Shown: one piece after another, positions 1 to 7,839 of the stretch
Position numbering within the stretch: the first letter of the stretch is position 1
Layout of the letters: the number at the start of each line of letters is the position of its first letter
NCBI GenBank assembly: GCA_017442735.1
Contig: JAFRZE010000068.1
Location: 1 to 64,000, forward strand
Direction of reading: 5' to 3'
From: Bacillota bacterium
Lineage (GTDB): Bacteria > Bacillota > Clostridia > Lachnospirales > Bianqueaceae
DNA: 64,000 nucleotides
Translations under genes and position numbers: made by a program
Notes under the pieces: generated by a model
Databases searched by the model: none
The model's input: only the letters and a program-made list of their open reading frames with translations
What the model was told of the DNA's origin: nothing

Positions 1-753
1 GTTGACGATCGGGTCATAGGCGGATGGCGCGTTGAAAAGACCGGCCAGAAGCGCGCACTCGGACAGCGTCAGTTCTTTGCAGTGCTTGCCGAAATAACGC
101 TGTGACGCGGCTTCCACGCCGTAGCAGGCGTTGCCGAGGAAATTATAGTTGAGGTACGCTTCCAGGATCAGATCCTTGGTAGCGTCCTTGCCGTATTCCT
201 TGCTCATCTGGTCTTCGAACTGCAACGCCAGATACCATTCCTGGAACTTACGTTTCCAGTTCTGGTCGGAGGTCAGGACCAGTTTCTTGATCATCTGCTG
301 GGTGATCGTGGAACCGCCTTCCGCCGTACCGCCTGCACGAAGGTTGGCGACGCCCGCACGGATGATACCTTCGAGGTCGATACCGCTGTGGCTGTAGAAC
401 CGGCGGTCCTCAATGGCCACGACTGCGTCTTTCAGGTACTTCGGCATCTCCGTGATCGGGACGGAAGTACGCTGCTCGGCGGTCTGGATGTCCGTGACTT
501 TCTCGCCGGTATCCAGATAATAGATCGCAGAAGTCTGGCGGTTGATGGCCAGAGAGTTAAGATCGACTTTCGGCGCGCCGTCCAGCATGCCCAGGAAGGC
601 GCCGAAACCCACGCCGATCCCCACGCACATGACCGCGAGCACGCCAATACAGGCGATCCTCACGATCCACAGGATCACCTTCCGGTAAAGTTTATCATTA
701 TATCCGCCTCTCGTAAGGCGTTTATTAATATTGTTCTGTCTGCTGAAATCCAT
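1..753 (-). CDS. Class A penicillin-binding protein, N-terminal part (truncated by window edge)
   Basis: The first 251 codons of a peptidoglycan glycosyltransferase (GT51) protein run off the left edge. A basic cytoplasmic tail and one membrane anchor (about residues 25-52) precede the GT51 domain. The family motifs are visible: EDRRFYSHSGID with the catalytic Glu, GGSTITQQ, and KRKFQEWYLALQFE. The transpeptidase part would lie outside the window. The family polymerises lipid II glycan chains on the outer face of the membrane. The start at 753 follows AGAGGATGAGCT, a good ribosome binding site. A minus-strand promoter lies at 835-863, so the gene appears independent of the maltodextrin operon upstream. 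Confidence in the family is high; whether it is PBP1a or PBP2c-like cannot be decided. Confidence 0.93.
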   Translation of the reverse strand, partial: MDFSRQNNINKRLTRGGYNDKLYRKVILWIVRIACIGVLAVMCVGIGVGFGAFLGMLDGAPKVDLNSLAINRQTSAIYYLDTGEKVTDIQTAEQRTSVPITEMPKYLKDAVVAIEDRRFYSHSGIDLEGIIRAGVANLRAGGTAEGGSTITQQMIKKLVLTSDQNWKRKFQEWYLALQFEDQMSKEYGKDATKDLILEAYLNYNFLGNACYGVEAASQRYFGKHCKELTLSECALLAGLFNAPSAYDPIVN

Positions 754-834
754 AGCTCATCCTCTTGTATATCTATCTGATTTTTTGCCTCCGGCTCTTC
801 CTTCGCCGGCCGCTGATGGTCATAGATACATAGC

Positions 835-863
835 ATTATATCAAATAGACGACGCAAGTTCAA
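835..863 (-). promoter_or_regulatory. Promoter for the penicillin-binding protein gene
   Basis: Minus-strand TTGAAC (858-863), 17-nt spacer and TATAAT (835-840). The -35 box lies directly behind the T-tract of the mal operon terminator, so one unit ends where the next begins. Confidence 0.65.
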
Positions 864-900
864 GTAAAAAGAAATGGCATGACCCGAAGATCATGCCATT
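862..900 (-). terminator. Rho-independent terminator of the maltodextrin operon
   Basis: A perfect 10-bp stem (aatggcatga 873-882 with tcatgccatt 891-900) and an 8-nt loop, followed on the minus strand by TTCTTTTTAC. It lies 35 nt after the malG-like stop codon. Confidence 0.85.
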
Positions 901-934
901 CCAAAAACTGTTTTGTAAATCTCGATGCCGCGCC

Positions 935-1867
935 TTAGCCCTTGACCGCGCCGGCGGTAACGCCTTCGACGTAGTACTGCTGCAGGAACATGAACAGCGT
1001 GACGATGGGGATCGCCACGATCACGCAGCCTGCGGCGAACTGGGTAAAGAGGTTCGTATCGGGATGCGTACCGAACAGCATCGAGTAAAGACCTACGGAA
1101 ACCGTCCAGTACTGCGCGTTATCCGCGCCAATGATGACCTTGGCGAAGATGAAGTCCATCCACGGACCGGTGAAGCTCATCAGCGCCTGATAGATGATGA
1201 TGGGTTTGGCCAGCGGCAGGATGATCTGCCGGAAGATCTTGAAGTTCGTGCATCCGTCCAGCTTGGCCGATTCGACCAGCGCGTTCGGGATGACGTCGAA
1301 GAAACCTTTGGCGATCTGGAATCCCAGACCTGCGCCGGCACTGTAGGCGAGGATCAGACCGATCACGGAGTATCCCGGATGCGCCGGGTTACCGGTCAGG
1401 CCGATCGACTTTAACAGGAAGTAGATCGCGATCATGCTCATGAAGCCGGGGAACAGTCCGATGACCATCGTGATGTTCATGAATGCTTTCCGCAGTTTGA
1501 ATCTCAGTTTGGACATACAGTAGGCCACGGAAAGCACGAGGAACGTGGAGATCAGACAGTCGATGATGGCGATCAGCAGGGTATTGAGCATCCAGCGCGG
1601 GAATGCTTTCGGCACACCGTAGTAGGTAGCCGTAAACAGATCCTTGAAGTTTTTCAGACCGTAGTTCTTCGGGAAGAAGTTGCTCGTGACACGGCCGATG
1701 AACGTACCGTCCGCCTGATACTCACAGCGGAATGCGGAAAGAAGGATCCATACCAGCGGGATCAGCCAGATGATGCCCATAACGATCAGGATCGCGTAGG
1801 TCACGCCAAGCGATACCTTCCGGTTGCGGGACTGGCTGGCGACTCTCTTTTTCTTCTGTAAACTCAT
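935..1867 (-). CDS. malG: Maltodextrin ABC transporter permease, MalG type
   Basis: A 310-residue inner permease of a binding-protein-dependent sugar importer. A basic N-terminus precedes six predicted membrane helices. The EAA loop that docks onto the ATPase is at about residues 199-219 (ESAKLDGCTNFKIFRQIILP). Length and motif fit the MalG/CUT1 family. It overlaps the upstream malF-like gene by 4 nt (ATGA), which implies translational coupling, and it is the last gene of the operon before the terminator at 862-900. The maltodextrin substrate is inferred from the amylase and pullulanase genes in the same locus; the permease alone shows only a CUT1 sugar transporter. Confidence 0.93.
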   Translation of the reverse strand: MSLQKKKRVASQSRNRKVSLGVTYAILIVMGIIWLIPLVWILLSAFRCEYQADGTFIGRVTSNFFPKNYGLKNFKDLFTATYYGVPKAFPRWMLNTLLIAIIDCLISTFLVLSVAYCMSKLRFKLRKAFMNITMVIGLFPGFMSMIAIYFLLKSIGLTGNPAHPGYSVIGLILAYSAGAGLGFQIAKGFFDVIPNALVESAKLDGCTNFKIFRQIILPLAKPIIIYQALMSFTGPWMDFIFAKVIIGADNAQYWTVSVGLYSMLFGTHPDTNLFTQFAAGCVIVAIPIVTLFMFLQQYYVEGVTAGAVKG

Positions 1868-3324
1868 TGGAAAGTATCCTCCTCATTGTACGCTTTACTG
1901 CGGCGGTACGTGATGAGCGTAATGGTCGCAGTGATGATGAAGGTGAAGATACCGATGACGGCACCGGTGTTGTAGGAACCCTGGTCGATCGTGACCTTAT
2001 ACAGCCACGTGACCAGAAGGTCGGTGCCGCCGGCCTGATAGCCGGTATACGTCGGTCCGCCTCCTGTCAGAAGGAAGATCGTGTTGAAGGAGTTGATATT
2101 GCCGATGAAACTCGAGATCAGGTACGGGGTCGTGATAAAGATAACGTACGGCAGGGTGATCTTGAAGAACATCTTAAAGGTCGACGCGCCGTCCACACGG
2201 GCCGCTTCGTACAGATCCGCGGGGATATTCATCAGAATACCGGATGTCATCAGCATCGTATACGGAATACCGACCCACATATTGACGATGATGACCATGA
2301 CCTTTGCCAGTTTTTCACTGTCGCCTGTCTTCAGTCCCAAAAAGCCGATCGACTCGGTGATCCAGCCGAGATCCTTCAGGAACTGGTTGAACGGGCCGTA
2401 CTCACCCAGAAGGTTACGGACAGCCAGCAGCGAAATGAACTGCGGGACCGCGATCGTAAAGATGAAGACCGTACGGAAGACTTTCTTTCCGTTCAGGCCT
2501 TTCTTGTTGATGAGAAGGGCCAGGATGATGCCGCCGAAATAGCAGCTTAAGGTAGCGAAGATCGCCCAGATGAACGTCCAGCCGAGGACCGGCAGGAAAC
2601 GGTTCTTGATCTCCATACCCAGCGAACCTTCACCGGTGAACACCGCCGCGAAGTTCTGCAGGCCGTTCCAGCGGAACAGGTTCGTACCGAGGTCGTTCAT
2701 GTCCTGCGAGTTGTAGGTCGTGAACGCCAGCGCGATCATGAAGATCGTCGGCAGGATCGTGAAGACCGTCGCGGCGATACAGGTAGGCGTCAGCATGAGC
2801 ACGTGGAACTTGCCGTCCAGAAGCTCTGCCATATCCTCTTTGAAAGTGGTCGGTTTTTTACCGATCTTCTTGTCCATGTCCGCCTTATAGGAGGACGCGA
2901 TGCTCATATTCCAGATCATGAAGTAGATGATGATCAGCGCGATGGTAACAAAGCCGAACAGGATCATCAGCTTACAGTCAGAACCGCTGGTGAAGTGACC
3001 GGTCGCGGGATCGAAGCCGCCGCCTTCGGACAGATTCTTCAGCGGAAGGTTCGCCAAGGCTTTCCAGCCGTAGGGCGTCCCGTTGATGGATGGACAGAAG
3101 ATCATGACCGCCAGGATCGCGATCTGCAAAAGCAGGAAGATCGCGCCTTTGACGTACTGCTTATGATAAAAGTTGCCGGCACCGAAGATAAAGTGAGCCA
3201 GTTTCGTTCCCAGAGAACCATCCTCGAAGCGTTTTCTGAAGTTCGAGAACCTATTCCCCAGCTTTTCGAAGAACGTCAGCTCATGCGCTTTATTTTTCGG
3301 CGCTGTAATTGCTTTAGAAGCCAT
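1864..3324 (-). CDS. malF: Maltodextrin ABC transporter permease, MalF type, with N-terminal extension
   Basis: A 486-residue permease partner of the MalG-like protein. The EAA motif (YEAARVDGASTFKMFFKITLP) is near residues 372-392. The first about 150 residues form a cytosolic segment plus two hydrophobic helices (about 58-77 and 119-138) before the usual permease core. The protein is therefore longer than the roughly 300-residue CUT1 permeases and recalls the extended MalF seen in some bacteria. It starts after a GGAGG site and is followed by malG with a 4-nt overlap. Confidence 0.92.
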   Translation of the reverse strand: MASKAITAPKNKAHELTFFEKLGNRFSNFRKRFEDGSLGTKLAHFIFGAGNFYHKQYVKGAIFLLLQIAILAVMIFCPSINGTPYGWKALANLPLKNLSEGGGFDPATGHFTSGSDCKLMILFGFVTIALIIIYFMIWNMSIASSYKADMDKKIGKKPTTFKEDMAELLDGKFHVLMLTPTCIAATVFTILPTIFMIALAFTTYNSQDMNDLGTNLFRWNGLQNFAAVFTGEGSLGMEIKNRFLPVLGWTFIWAIFATLSCYFGGIILALLINKKGLNGKKVFRTVFIFTIAVPQFISLLAVRNLLGEYGPFNQFLKDLGWITESIGFLGLKTGDSEKLAKVMVIIVNMWVGIPYTMLMTSGILMNIPADLYEAARVDGASTFKMFFKITLPYVIFITTPYLISSFIGNINSFNTIFLLTGGGPTYTGYQAGGTDLLVTWLYKVTIDQGSYNTGAVIGIFTFIITATITLITYRRSKAYNEEDTFQ

Positions 3325-3368
3325 AATTTCCCTCCAATCGTTCAGGAATTATAAGGTCTCTGCTCTTC

Positions 3369-4811
3369 TTACGCTTTCTCCGGTAACGAGGCCGGGAAGC
3401 TGTCCGGGGTCACACCGTGCATCCAGATGTACTCGATCAGGTAGAGGCCTTTGCGGATGCTCTCGATCGATTCGGTCTCGGTCAGGATCTGGTCGCCGGT
3501 CGTCGGATACGCGGTCTTGTCGATCATCGCGCGGAAGATCGCCGGGCCGTTCTTGGAGTAGTAGTAGGTGTTCAGGGTACCGGTGATGAACGGCTGCGGG
3601 ATGCCCCACTCAGCCATGGAGACCTGCATCGCGGCCAGGTTGAACTGGCTCTCCGTCACTTTACCTTCATTGAAGCACTGCTCAATGAAGGAAGCCGCGC
3701 CGACATAAGCGGGAACGTTCAGGACTTCCAGGTAGGAACGGTTCTGGATCTCCTTGCCGGCCAGATACGCGATCAGCTCCTGCTCTTTCGCGTACTTGCT
3801 CGCCGCGGAGTTCGCGTTGATCATGAAGCACTTGCAGTCGGCAAAGGTACCGCCGCGGTACTCATCTCCTGCCTTGACGCCGGAGAGGCCTTCACAGGCA
3901 GCTTCTGTCAGCTTGAAGGTCGGGATCATCGCGATACCGAGGTTGGACTCGCCGAGCGCTGCTTTCGCAGTATTGTAATGCCATGCACCGCCGATAACAG
4001 CCAGCACACCTTTGTTGTCCTTATCCAGGTCAGCGTCCCAGCCATCGGGAGAAGCCCACTTGAAACCGTTGGGATCAGCCGCATATTCCTGCAGCCAGCG
4101 AACGATCGCGATCGTATCATCGCCCTGGCAGTTGCTCTCGCCCTTGGAGCCGCCGGAAACGGATTCCGCGCCTTCATAGATCTTGACGGTGGTGCCGTGG
4201 TCTGCTACGCGGGTCGCCAGCAGTGCGAAGCACATATTGAAGCCGTCGTCGCCAGTCACAGTGATCGCCTTGGTGTTTTCACGGGCGGCTGCTGCCTGAA
4301 GTCCCTCAAAGGTTTTTGCCTCTTCCTCGGTCACGAGCGCTTTGTTGTAGTACAGGAACAATGCCTGGGAGATATAGGGAACACCGTACAGATACTGATT
4401 GCCGTCCAGGGTGGAGTAGATGACTTTCTGGAAGGAAGCAGGATTGTCTGCCAGCACCTGATTGATCAGTGCTTCGTCGGTAATGGGCTTGGCGCACTGC
4501 GTAGCTGCCAGCTTACCGATATTGTCATGAGCAACCGTGTAAATATCGGCTGCCGCGGTCGGGTCATTCGTAATGGTACCGGCTACCGAACCGGTGTCCA
4601 TGCCCTTGACCTCGATCTTGTATCCGAAATCGGAATGGGCCGCAACATATTCGTCGCAGACTTTCTGATAGAAATCAGCGGATTCTTCACCGACCCATAC
4701 ACGGATCACGCCGTCATCCTTGCCACCACCGCCGCCGCTGCTGCCGCCGCAGCCGGTCAGCATCGAACAGGCAAGTACGAAAATGAGCAGTAATGCTAAA
4801 GCTTTTTTCAT
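3369..4811 (-). CDS. malE: Sugar ABC transporter substrate-binding lipoprotein, MalE type
   Basis: A 480-residue extracellular solute-binding protein (family 1). The signal peptide ends in the lipobox LTGC, and a Gly/Ser-rich linker follows. The mature part has the usual binding-protein features, such as IRVWVGEES near the N-terminus and a PFITGTLNTYYYSK segment near the C-terminus. It should capture maltodextrins for the MalFG permease and stay lipid-anchored through Lgt (an Lgt gene is at 61637-62431). The start is supported by AAGGAG 11 nt upstream. It lies 44 nt ahead of malF and 21 nt behind the RDD gene. Substrate is inferred from context. Confidence 0.9.
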   Translation of the reverse strand: MKKALALLLIFVLACSMLTGCGGSSGGGGGKDDGVIRVWVGEESADFYQKVCDEYVAAHSDFGYKIEVKGMDTGSVAGTITNDPTAAADIYTVAHDNIGKLAATQCAKPITDEALINQVLADNPASFQKVIYSTLDGNQYLYGVPYISQALFLYYNKALVTEEEAKTFEGLQAAAARENTKAITVTGDDGFNMCFALLATRVADHGTTVKIYEGAESVSGGSKGESNCQGDDTIAIVRWLQEYAADPNGFKWASPDGWDADLDKDNKGVLAVIGGAWHYNTAKAALGESNLGIAMIPTFKLTEAACEGLSGVKAGDEYRGGTFADCKCFMINANSAASKYAKEQELIAYLAGKEIQNRSYLEVLNVPAYVGAASFIEQCFNEGKVTESQFNLAAMQVSMAEWGIPQPFITGTLNTYYYSKNGPAIFRAMIDKTAYPTTGDQILTETESIESIRKGLYLIEYIWMHGVTPDSFPASLPEKA

Positions 4812-4832
4812 TTTTATAATCTCCTTGTTGGA

Positions 4833-5480
4833 CTAATGAATGCCGTTATATGATAGTTTCTCGATCACCATGATCCCGGTCACGAAGTCACAGATCGTCT
4901 TGTTCTTTTTGTTCAGCAGCATCTCCATGAGCCGGACGACGGGTACCATCAGGAACGTCAGGATACCGGTAAACAGATAAAGCCCTAAAGAATCAATCAG
5001 AAAGATGAACAGAAACCGGTAGAATATCTGATACCAGCGGGCCCGGCTGTTTCTTCTTTCGGAGAAAAGCATGATCCCGGTCATCAATTTGCCCGGTGTT
5101 GACCTGTTTTTGTTCAGGAACGGGACAATGATAAGGACCGGTATCTCTGCCAGAAGCGCTGCCAGTGCTTTCATCAGATAGCCGTAAAGATTGGTGGTAA
5201 AGAGCTCATTCTGATATTCCGAATTCGAGCTCAGAGCCTGTGTGACTGCCTGCGCGTCGTTTCCGAGCGCTTCCACCGTTTCTTTCTGGATCGCCTGTGC
5301 TTTGTCAAAGTGGATCTGATACGTTTCGGCGATCGGAGTTCGTAAAAGAATCATGGTAAATAGCATGAACAGACCAAAGATCAGCAGAATGTCAAATCCA
5401 TCCGCTACCATCCTCTTCAGAAGGTAGGGCTTGGAATTCGGAGAAAGTTCGATCTGTCTGCCGCCGACATCTGCCTTCAT
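4833..5480 (-). CDS. RDD-family membrane protein inside the maltodextrin operon
   Basis: A 215-residue polytopic protein. The first helix region begins after KRMVADGFDILLIFGLFMLF, which has the Arg..Asp..Asp pattern that names the RDD family. Other hydrophobic segments lie near 105-120, 150-170 and 172-188, followed by a conserved-looking end (KTICDFVTGIMVIEK). RDD proteins have no single agreed function; some have been linked to ion transport. It begins 1 nt after the ATPase stop codon and ends 21 nt before malE, so it is embedded in the sugar transport operon. A role in folding or tuning the transporter is possible but is only inference. Confidence 0.8.
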   Translation of the reverse strand: MKADVGGRQIELSPNSKPYLLKRMVADGFDILLIFGLFMLFTMILLRTPIAETYQIHFDKAQAIQKETVEALGNDAQAVTQALSSNSEYQNELFTTNLYGYLMKALAALLAEIPVLIIVPFLNKNRSTPGKLMTGIMLFSERRNSRARWYQIFYRFLFIFLIDSLGLYLFTGILTFLMVPVVRLMEMLLNKKNKTICDFVTGIMVIEKLSYNGIH

Positions 5481-5481
5481 A

Positions 5482-7368
5482 TCAGCAGATCTTCATATCG
5501 ATGGTCGTTGAGTAAACCGAAACATCCTTGCTGTCGAAGGCAATCCTGACTTCCTTCTCATCGAAACCGGGATCGACCTTGATCAGGAATTCCTGTCCGT
5601 CGGCCTGAAGTTTCGCGAAGCAGATATTGCTGTAGTCCAGCAGCTCGACAACTTTCGCGGAAAGACCTTCCTCAGCCTTGTCCACGATACGGATATTGTC
5701 GTTGTTTACGCTGTAGCGGTATGTTTTCTTATAACAGGCATCACCGTCCACGGAGTTGATCTTATAACCCTGTTCAGGAGCTGCCTCCAAGGTATAATCA
5801 CCGATCTTGTAGAAGAAGTGCAGCACACGGTCACCGTTCTCCTTGACCTCGGTCTTTGTGAAGCGACCTTCCAGGCTCTCCTCGTCCGGAACTGCCTTCA
5901 GGATCTCTTCACCGTCGGCTACGACATTGATCTTCTCATTCTGCAGCGCGAAGTGATAGTCATCACCTTCTGCCACATCTTCGCCGACCAGCGCGAACAG
6001 ATAGCTGTCACCGTTGACGAGGTATGCCAGACGTTTGTCATCGGCCTTCTCGATCCGGGCCACCTTCAGTGCGAAATCAAAGCCGGGCACGATGGATGCC
6101 GGCGGGACGGTCAGCTCAAAGCTGTCCTTGCCGCCAAGAGCCTTCTTGAAGACTTCAGGCAGAACCACGGATTCGCCCAGAAGCTGCATCTTGTCTCCTG
6201 CTGCTTTGGCCGGAATGGTATTGAACGGCGGAATCTTTTCCATCAGGGTAACTTCGGTCTCGGCGTCGAAGAAGTGGACCTTGTTCGGATTCGGGACCGC
6301 GTAGACCACGTCGCCGACTTCGATATCGTCGCGGTCGACGACTTTCACAATGATGTTGTTGCCTTCGTCCTTCATTGTGAACTCGCCCAGCTGATCGCCG
6401 AGTTTGCCGTAGATGTTAGTCTCGTTGCCGAGCCGCTCTACGTTCGTCACGATGATCTTCAGGCCGTCGCCCTCTTTCTCGATCGAGACATGCTCCGGAC
6501 GGATACCGAAGGTAACGGTGGTATCGCCGTGCAGGTAACGGTCGTGGATCTTGGAGACTTTCTCGTACGGGACCTTGATCGAGTCGCCGTTCGCGAAGGT
6601 CACGATCACGTCATCGCCGTCTCTTAACAGCTTGACGTCGAAGAAGTTCATCTGCGGCGTGCCGATGAAACCGGCCACGAACTTGTTGTACGGAGAATTG
6701 TACAGGTTCATGGGGGTATCGATCTGCTGCACGTAACCGAGCTTCATAACGACGATCCTGGTACCCATCGTCATGGCCTCGACCTGATCGTGGGTAACAT
6801 AGATGAATGTCGTCTTCAGGCTCTTGTGCAGCGCCGTGATCTCGGTACGCATGGCAGCACGAAGTTTCGCGTCCAGGTTGGACAGCGGCTCATCCAGAAG
6901 GAAGACTTTCGGGTCACGGACCAGGGCACGCCCCAGCGCGACACGCTGTCTCTGACCGCCGCTCATTGCCTTCGGCTGACGCTCCAGGTAGTCCTCGATG
7001 TCGAGCATCTTGGCTGCCTTCATGACACGTTCCTTGATCTGATCTTCCGGCATTTTGCGGTTTCTCAAACCGAATGCCATGTTCTCGTACACCGTCATAT
7101 GAGGATACAGGGCGTAGCTCTGGAACACCATCGCGATGTCGCGGTCTTTCGGTTCCATGTCGTTCACCAGCGTATCGCCGATGAACATATCGCCTGTCGT
7201 GATCGTTTCCAGTCCGGCGATCATGCGGAGTGTGGTGGATTTACCGCAGCCCGACGGTCCGACGAAAACGATGAACTCCTGATCGGCAATATCGATGGAG
7301 AAATCGTTGACCGCTTTGTGCCCATTCTCATAGACCTTGTAGATGTGGGAAAGCTTTAGACTTGCCAT
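5482..7368 (-). CDS. msmX: Sugar ABC transporter ATPase, MsmX/UgpC type, with long C-terminal extension
   Basis: A 628-residue ATPase that energises CUT1 sugar importers. The nucleotide-binding domain is complete: Walker A GPSGCGKST (37-45), signature MSGGQRQR (135-142), Walker B VFLLDEP (155-161) and the H-loop His near 193. A MalK-type regulatory domain with a TOBE fold follows to about residue 370, ending in VYAVPNPNKVHFFD. Typical members stop there at 360-390 residues. Here about 250 more residues continue, and they contain two stretches that resemble further TOBE-like modules (DDYHFALQNEKINVV near 465-480 and EVRIAFDSKDVSVY close to the end). The start has a GGGAGG site. The extension is the odd feature and has no assigned function. 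Confidence 0.93.
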   Translation of the reverse strand: MASLKLSHIYKVYENGHKAVNDFSIDIADQEFIVFVGPSGCGKSTTLRMIAGLETITTGDMFIGDTLVNDMEPKDRDIAMVFQSYALYPHMTVYENMAFGLRNRKMPEDQIKERVMKAAKMLDIEDYLERQPKAMSGGQRQRVALGRALVRDPKVFLLDEPLSNLDAKLRAAMRTEITALHKSLKTTFIYVTHDQVEAMTMGTRIVVMKLGYVQQIDTPMNLYNSPYNKFVAGFIGTPQMNFFDVKLLRDGDDVIVTFANGDSIKVPYEKVSKIHDRYLHGDTTVTFGIRPEHVSIEKEGDGLKIIVTNVERLGNETNIYGKLGDQLGEFTMKDEGNNIIVKVVDRDDIEVGDVVYAVPNPNKVHFFDAETEVTLMEKIPPFNTIPAKAAGDKMQLLGESVVLPEVFKKALGGKDSFELTVPPASIVPGFDFALKVARIEKADDKRLAYLVNGDSYLFALVGEDVAEGDDYHFALQNEKINVVADGEEILKAVPDEESLEGRFTKTEVKENGDRVLHFFYKIGDYTLEAAPEQGYKINSVDGDACYKKTYRYSVNNDNIRIVDKAEEGLSAKVVELLDYSNICFAKLQADGQEFLIKVDPGFDEKEVRIAFDSKDVSVYSTTIDMKIC

Positions 7369-7424
7369 AATCTCCTCCCTTTGTTTATAAAAAGGTTTTT
7401 TATAACAAACTGATGCGGCCTTCG
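7369..7424 (-). other. AT-rich inverted repeat ahead of the ATPase gene
   Basis: tttgtttataaaaa (7380-7393) and tttttataacaaac (7397-7410) form an imperfect inverted repeat just upstream of the ribosome binding site of the ATPase gene. It could be an RNA processing or stability element between operon segments; it lacks the GC-rich stem of a terminator. Confidence 0.4.
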
Positions 7425-7838
7425 CTATACGAAGGAAGCGCCGCTTTTTTCCAGCTGATATAGGATCTTGTCGATCCCTGTCAGCTGGGCATTGATCGTT
7501 CCTACAAGAGCGCCTTTCTTGTTATAGACAGAATGGACGTTGTCCTTGTAGGAAACTTTGCCGATCTCCTTCATAGGGATCCGGCTTTTTCGGAACATGT
7601 AGCGCATACATAAGGTATCATCTTCAATGTACGCCTGATCGGTCACCATCGCGAACAGGACTGCCGCGGAGGCCAGAAAAACAAGGCTCAGCATGATCCC
7701 CGCGAAGATCGCGAGTCCGTCCCCTTTGCTGAAAACAAAGAGCAGGACCGCGCCGATCAGACTGCCTGATAAGGCGACCACCGTAAAAACAAACGGCTTT
7801 TTATCGATCTCTGTACTGATGTCTCCGTGGCTGAACAT
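7425..7838 (-). CDS. Small membrane protein of the maltodextrin operon, function unknown
   Basis: A 137-residue protein with two adjacent membrane helices (about residues 17-36 and 41-63) and a C-terminal soluble part that looks like a small PH-like fold (DDTLCMRYMFRKSRIPMKEI). The start was placed at 7838 rather than at 7871. ATG 7838 has AAAGGAGAG at the right distance, and the earlier start would overlap the pullulanase end. The Shine-Dalgarno bases lie inside the last codons of the pullulanase gene and the spacing is 1 nt, which suggests translational coupling. No known function is recognised. Confidence 0.72.
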   Translation of the reverse strand: MFSHGDISTEIDKKPFVFTVVALSGSLIGAVLLFVFSKGDGLAIFAGIMLSLVFLASAAVLFAMVTDQAYIEDDTLCMRYMFRKSRIPMKEIGKVSYKDNVHSVYNKKGALVGTINAQLTGIDKILYQLEKSGASFV

Positions 7839-7839
7839 A

